64,000 nt of DNA from JAKALX01 sp964508715 (GTDB lineage Bacteria > Chloroflexota > Dehalococcoidia > Tepidiformales > Tepidiformaceae). The DNA is taken from NCBI GenBank assembly GCA_964508715.1, contig CAZDUX010000010.1, positions 65,209-129,208 of the forward strand, read 5' to 3'. The notes beneath the pieces are model-generated. The model worked only from the letters and a program-made list of their open reading frames with translations. It was not told the DNA's origin and made no database searches. Positions 60,368-64,000 of the stretch are shown here, one piece after another. Position numbers and translations under genes: made by a program. Within the stretch, counting starts at the first letter, position 1; every line of letters starts with the position of its first letter.

Positions 60368-60373
60368 TAGAGT
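60368..60373 (+). promoter_or_regulatory. -10 box of MBL-GcvT operon, leaderless arrangement
   Basis: TAGAGT is followed after 6 nt by ATG 60380, with no ribosome-binding site. Confidence 0.5.
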
Positions 60374-60379
60374 GAGCCG

Positions 60380-61243
60380 ATGACGAGCGCACGGCACTAC
60401 ACGATTGGCGAATTCGAGATCAGCGTGATCTCCGACGGGGAGTTCCGGCTCGACGGCGGCGCGGTCTTCGGGATCATCCCGCGCATCATGTGGGAACCGG
60501 TTGTCGGGCAGGAGAACATCGACGAGCACTACCGCATCCCGATGGGGCTCAACTGCATGGTGGTGCGCCGCAACAACGACGTCCTCGTGGTCGACACGGG
60601 GATAGGGGCAAAACTCTCGGGCATTCACCGGGAGCGCACGTTCCCCGGCGAATACGGCCACCTCCTCGAGGAGCTTCACACACTTGGCATCGAGCGGGGC
60701 GACGTTACGGCAGTCGCCAACACGCACCTCCACGCTGACCACTGCGGCTGGAACACCATGCATGACCGGGACGGCAGCGTGATACCGACCTTCCCGAATG
60801 CACGGTACTTTGTCCAGCGCGGCGAGTATGAGGCGGCAACCCATACCAATGAGCGCACCCGCGGAACGTACTTTGCCGAGAATTTCGAGCCGGTGAAAGC
60901 AGCGGGCCTCCTCGATCTCGTCGAGGGCGAGACCGAAATCATTTCCGGAGCCCGCTTCCTGCCAACACCAGGACACACCGCCGACCACGCCTCGATTCTG
61001 CTGCAATCGAACGGCGAAACCGGGATCTACACAGGCGACCTCGTTCACCACGCCGTGCAGGCGGAGCGGCCCGTGTGGATCGCCGCGTTCGACGTACTGC
61101 CACTCGTCACGCTCGAGACGAAGAAAACATTCATCGAGCGGGCCATCCGCGAACGAGCACTGCTCATCAGCGTGCACAGCGCGTTCCCGGGCGTGGGGCG
61201 GTTGACCGAGCAGGGCGGCAAGCGGACATTCGTACCAGAATGA
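60380..61243 (+). CDS. Metallo-beta-lactamase fold hydrolase
   Basis: The 287-residue enzyme has the zinc motif NTHLHADHCGWN (about residues 114-125), TPGHTADHASI (about 196) and YTGDLVHH (about 216). It resembles quorum-quenching lactonase or related hydrolases of the MBL superfamily. The stop overlaps the GcvT-like start (ATGA), so the three-gene set is translated together. Substrate unknown. Confidence 0.88.
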   Translation: MTSARHYTIGEFEISVISDGEFRLDGGAVFGIIPRIMWEPVVGQENIDEHYRIPMGLNCMVVRRNNDVLVVDTGIGAKLSGIHRERTFPGEYGHLLEELHTLGIERGDVTAVANTHLHADHCGWNTMHDRDGSVIPTFPNARYFVQRGEYEAATHTNERTRGTYFAENFEPVKAAGLLDLVEGETEIISGARFLPTPGHTADHASILLQSNGETGIYTGDLVHHAVQAERPVWIAAFDVLPLVTLETKKTFIERAIRERALLISVHSAFPGVGRLTEQGGKRTFVPE

Positions 61244-62292
61244 CCGGACCGGTACAGCGCATCTACCATCTCGCACTCCGCGATACACACCTCACGATGG
61301 GCGCTTCGTTTGGCGTGGCCGCAGGCTGGTCGTTGCCTATGCACTATGGCGACGCGGCAGCAGAACATGCCGCACTCCGGGAACAGGCCGTGGTCTTTGA
61401 CCGCTCGCACCGAAGCCGGATCCTCGTAACCGGGACCGATGCGCAGGTCGTGCTGGACACCGTATTCGAGGGCCACATCGGCGAGCTCGAAGAGGGCCGC
61501 GCGCAACGGACAGTCGCGCTCGACGACAAGGGTCACATTCGAGACCTGGCACTCGTGGCCCGTACGGGTGGTATCGCCTACCTGGTGAGCGGCGAGCCGG
61601 GCCAACGCTTCGAGACGATGGAACGCCTGGCCGCAGCAGTGGGCGAGGACTTCGACGTTCGCATCGAGGACCGGACCGAGACGACATGTCTCATCGGCCT
61701 GGCCGGCCCCGATGCGACGAAGGTGGCTCGCGAGCACTTCGCCGATGGGCTGCCACCAAACATCGATACGCTGCACGCCGTGACGTTTCTGTTCCACGGG
61801 TTCCGCGGGATGGCGGTGCGCACGAGTGACACCGGCGAAGATGGGTACGAACTGATGCTCGCTCCAGCGGTTGCACAACACCTGCTCGAGACGCTCCGGG
61901 GTGCGGGCATACCGGTTGCCGGCGCAACGGCCCTGGAATCGGCGCGAGTCGAGGCATGCATCCCTGCGTTCATGCCTGACCTCGAACCGGGCCTGACACC
62001 GGCCGAGGCGGACCTCGACGCCCTGCTCGGGATCGAGGGCGGCGCCGATGACCGAATCCTCGCGGGGCTGCTGTTCGAGGGTGACCCGGCTCCGCCCGGA
62101 ACGCCGATCGTGGTGGCTGGCCGCGAAACCGGTGAAGTTCGCTCGTGCTTGCGGAGTCTCGGATTGAACGCGACCATCGGGCTTGGCATTATCGAAACAC
62201 ACGACGCCCTGCCCGGTCGCGAGCTTGCGGCCGGTGGCTCGCAAGCAACGGTCGTGGCCAAACCATTCTATCGCCGGAGACGCCAGGGATGA
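61240..62292 (+). CDS. GcvT-like aminomethyltransferase family protein
   Basis: The 350-residue folate-binding barrel protein has GDAAAEHAALREQAVVFDRSH near the N-terminus, GEDGYELML (about residue 202) and a C-terminal EVRSCLRSLGLNATIGLGII. These are GcvT-family landmarks. Lone GcvT-like proteins act in demethylation of methylamines, sarcosine or dimethylsulfoniopropionate. No glycine-cleavage partners are present, so a demethylase or tRNA-modification role (YgfZ type) is possible. Confidence 0.85.
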   Translation: MTGPVQRIYHLALRDTHLTMGASFGVAAGWSLPMHYGDAAAEHAALREQAVVFDRSHRSRILVTGTDAQVVLDTVFEGHIGELEEGRAQRTVALDDKGHIRDLALVARTGGIAYLVSGEPGQRFETMERLAAAVGEDFDVRIEDRTETTCLIGLAGPDATKVAREHFADGLPPNIDTLHAVTFLFHGFRGMAVRTSDTGEDGYELMLAPAVAQHLLETLRGAGIPVAGATALESARVEACIPAFMPDLEPGLTPAEADLDALLGIEGGADDRILAGLLFEGDPAPPGTPIVVAGRETGEVRSCLRSLGLNATIGLGIIETHDALPGRELAAGGSQATVVAKPFYRRRRQG

Positions 62293-62846
62293 CTATCCCC
62301 AGCATGAGTGACATCGCGAACATGTACCGCCCACTGCCACTGGCGGTGACAGAGCTGCGGATCAACGATCAGTGGCTTGGCCGCTGGAGCGAGGCTGATG
62401 AGCTCCCCGCGAACGCACCTGTGGGGTACGTGTACGCCACCCTTTATTCCGGCGACAAGGGCTACCTGCTTCGTGCCAGGGGGAGCCAGGATGTCTGGGA
62501 GGCCGTAGACGGGGAAACGGGTGGCGAGGACCCCGAGGCATGGCTACGCCGCGAGATACCTGCTCGGAGCGGACTATCCATCGGCCAACTCGTCCTCATT
62601 GGCTTCCTCGAGTGCCGGCCGACGAAGTTCAACGATGTGCCGAAAGAGACGATCCAGGTGCGGCCGCTCTACCTCGTGATAGCGAACAGGGTGGATGACG
62701 TTCCCGGCGCTTCTGGCTATGAACGACGGCGCGTCATCCTGAACGACTACCTGACAGCGATGCGCAATCGCTACCCCGAAATCCGCGCCTACATGGAGAA
62801 GGCTCACGACCGCTACCTCATGATGCGAGCGAAGGGCGAAGCGTAG
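62289..62846 (+). CDS. Degenerate Nudix-like protein
   Basis: The 185-residue protein has a Nudix-like layout. The box segment reads GGEDPEAWLRREIPARSGL, where the two metal-binding glutamates after RE (RE-x2-EE) are replaced by A-R. It is thus probably not a hydrolase in the usual sense. The ATG overlaps the GcvT-like stop as ATGA. A Nudix-like non-catalytic role, such as ligand sensing, is an inference. Confidence 0.5.
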   Translation: MTIPSMSDIANMYRPLPLAVTELRINDQWLGRWSEADELPANAPVGYVYATLYSGDKGYLLRARGSQDVWEAVDGETGGEDPEAWLRREIPARSGLSIGQLVLIGFLECRPTKFNDVPKETIQVRPLYLVIANRVDDVPGASGYERRRVILNDYLTAMRNRYPEIRAYMEKAHDRYLMMRAKGEA

Positions 62847-62851
62847 CCTGC

Positions 62852-63712
62852 TCAGCCGTTGCGATTGGCGAGCTCTGACCGCAGCCAATCGCGGAGCGGC
62901 CGGTACCCGGTGAGCTGTACACCCTGCGTGGCAAGCTGCTGGCGGACCCCGCCGCCTGAAAAGACCTCGTAGTCAGCGATTCGCGTCTCCGCCCCAACGA
63001 GGAAGTCGTGCACTTCGGGGACGTCCGGCGTTGGATGGATGAGGAAATGGGAGAAGCCCGCCGGAAGATCGGCGAGCAGTGCTTCGAAGAGCCGCGGTTT
63101 CTCCGACCTTCCGGGGCCGTACGTATCCCAAACGAGAAAATCAATAACAGGTACGCCAGCCGCCTCCATCTCCCGCACGGGGAGCCGGTTGCGAAAGGTA
63201 GCTGGAATGAACGTGGGCAACTGGAGTTCCGCCGCGAGCGCGCACCAGGCCGGGAGGAACGGCTGATGAAACACCGTCCCCATGTGCGAATCGAGGTGGG
63301 TTACGTCGACCCCGGCATCGAACGCCTTTTCGACCTGTGCCCGGAGTTCGCGACTCGCCTCGACGGGATCGGCCCTGGCCAGGACCTCCTCGACGCTCAG
63401 CGGAAGGTAGCCGTCGCTGTCATGCAGTGAGGGCGTCGCCCGCGGGCCCAGGATTCCAGTCCACCGGCGCCGCGGGTGTTCACTGGTCAGGGCGAGGTGC
63501 ACCCCGATATCCGCACCGGGGTGGGCCCCCTGGTAGGCGGCCACATCATCGAAAAACGGAGCGGGAACGATAACCGACGCAGAGGTCAGACGTCCGGCCT
63601 TCATCAGCTCCCAGGCGGCGGTGTTGGCAGCCTCTGCGCATCCAAGGTCATCGGCGTGGAGCACGAGAAGCCGGGTGCCCGGCGGGTGGCCCATGCGCTC
63701 GGCGAGGTTCAC
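62852..63712 (-). CDS. ChbG/YdjC-type carbohydrate deacetylase
   Basis: The 286-residue TIM-barrel-like enzyme has the metal-binding Asp in LLVLHADDLGCAEAAN (about residues 15-30), DIGVHLALTSEHP (about 67) and THLDSHMGT (about 138). The family removes acetyl groups from N-acetyl sugars (chitooligosaccharides or hopanoid glycosides). The start is GTG 63712; ATG 63694 is possible. It is convergent with the preceding operon. Confidence 0.88.
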   Translation of the reverse strand: MNLAERMGHPPGTRLLVLHADDLGCAEAANTAAWELMKAGRLTSASVIVPAPFFDDVAAYQGAHPGADIGVHLALTSEHPRRRWTGILGPRATPSLHDSDGYLPLSVEEVLARADPVEASRELRAQVEKAFDAGVDVTHLDSHMGTVFHQPFLPAWCALAAELQLPTFIPATFRNRLPVREMEAAGVPVIDFLVWDTYGPGRSEKPRLFEALLADLPAGFSHFLIHPTPDVPEVHDFLVGAETRIADYEVFSGGGVRQQLATQGVQLTGYRPLRDWLRSELANRNG

Positions 63713-63906
63713 GCCGCCGACTGTACTCGTTCGGCTCCCGAAGGGACAGCAGTGCCCGCCGAGAACCGCGTCCACATCCACCATAGCCGGTGCCCCCGCC
63801 AGAGCAGGGCGAACTCGTGCACCGCCGGGCCTCGGGGTTCCGGTACGCTAACGCGGTGAACGGGCCCCCAGGGCGGGTGGCGGGGCCGCCATCTCGGACA
63901 AAATGA

Positions 63907-63937
63907 AAAGGCCTCCTCGAACATCGAGAAGGCCTTT
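63907..63937 (-). terminator. Terminator after tRNA-fMet
   Basis: AAAGGCCT plus CTCGA pairs with TCGAG plus AGGCCTTT around a 3-nt loop, with one mismatch. On the minus strand it is followed by TTTTCATTTT. It lies 9 nt past the tRNA 3' end. Confidence 0.85.
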
Positions 63938-63945
63938 GAGGGCGT

Positions 63946-64000
63946 TGGTAGCGGGGGAGGGATTCGAACCCCCGACCTTCGGGTTATGAGCCCGACGAGC
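63946..64000 (-). tRNA. Initiator tRNA-Met (CAU), 3' part
   Basis: Read on the minus strand, the window edge holds the D-arm end, anticodon arm, T arm and encoded CCA. The anticodon loop is CTCATAA with anticodon CAU (63986-63988). Three consecutive G:C pairs close the anticodon stem (GGG / CCC), the mark of initiator tRNA. The T arm is GGGGG-TTCGAAT-CCCTC and the acceptor 3' strand CCCCGCT-A-CCA. The 5' half is outside. Confidence 0.92.

Noticed and set aside
60234..60379. Cobalamin or NiCo riboswitch before cbiM
   Set aside because: The predicted leader is only about 30 nt, too short, and no B12-box-like GCCACTG sequence is present.

Overview
The window is a GC-rich bacterial chromosome segment with densely packed genes and short overlaps between neighbours. 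One run of 100 N (43191-43290) shows it is part of a draft scaffold, probably a metagenome-assembled genome. The gene set suggests an aerobic or microaerophilic member of the Chloroflexota, possibly Dehalococcoidia-like: a DitF/SCP-x-type thiolase paired with an OB-fold protein, a molybdenum hydroxylase, a Lhr-Nei pair, and proline/threonine-rich secreted proteins. This placement is inference, because no marker phylogeny could be run.

Layout, left to right. 1-4.2 kb: 3' end of a thiolase, its DUF35 partner, an FmdB zinc ribbon behind a CIRCE operator, and a two-subunit class I fumarase interrupted by a double-GNAT gene. 4.3-18.9 kb: NnrS-like membrane protein, nei, lhr, gap, a 37-residue zinc ribbon, a secreted protein, sucC, a broken FHA gene, pheT and trmD. 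18.9-22.6 kb: peptide ABC importer oppABC without ATPases. 22.8-33.7 kb: selB, a divergent three-subunit molybdenum hydroxylase operon, a MoaD-like gene, polA, comF, and a moaD-moaE-nudix operon. 33.8-40.5 kb: orphan nuoB, an ABC-2 exporter pair, EVE protein, ribD, enoyl-CoA hydratase and pyrE. 40.6-47.6 kb: a giant signal peptidase I with an acidic, repetitive extension of about 1,400 residues, divergent from an ECF sigma / anti-sigma / SIMPL lipoprotein operon. 47.8-52.1 kb: SHOCT protein, TetR regulator, MBL-DinB operon, anchored surface protein and a divergent GDPD. 52.2-57.6 kb: leftward operon SirB1-like, CRP/FNR, GDPD, hemW, DUF2207. 57.7-60.2 kb: cobalt/nickel ECF transporter cbiMNQO. 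60.4-63.7 kb: MBL, GcvT-like and degenerate Nudix operon, then a YdjC-type deacetylase. The right edge carries the 3' part of an initiator tRNA-Met.

How genes work together. The molybdenum hydroxylase and the molybdopterin synthase genes fit together through cofactor supply. The fumarase subunits and SucC (with its partner elsewhere) belong to the TCA cycle. The cbi genes import cobalt or nickel and have a metalloregulator-like palindrome in their promoter. Many genes appear to be transcribed from promoters whose -10 box lies only 5-7 nt before the start codon, which points to frequent leaderless mRNAs. The most unusual items are the giant signal peptidase I, the CIRCE-controlled FmdB gene, the apparent non-AUG starts of a GDPD (ATT) and cbiQ (CTG), and a scattered family of CGATTNN heptamer repeats.
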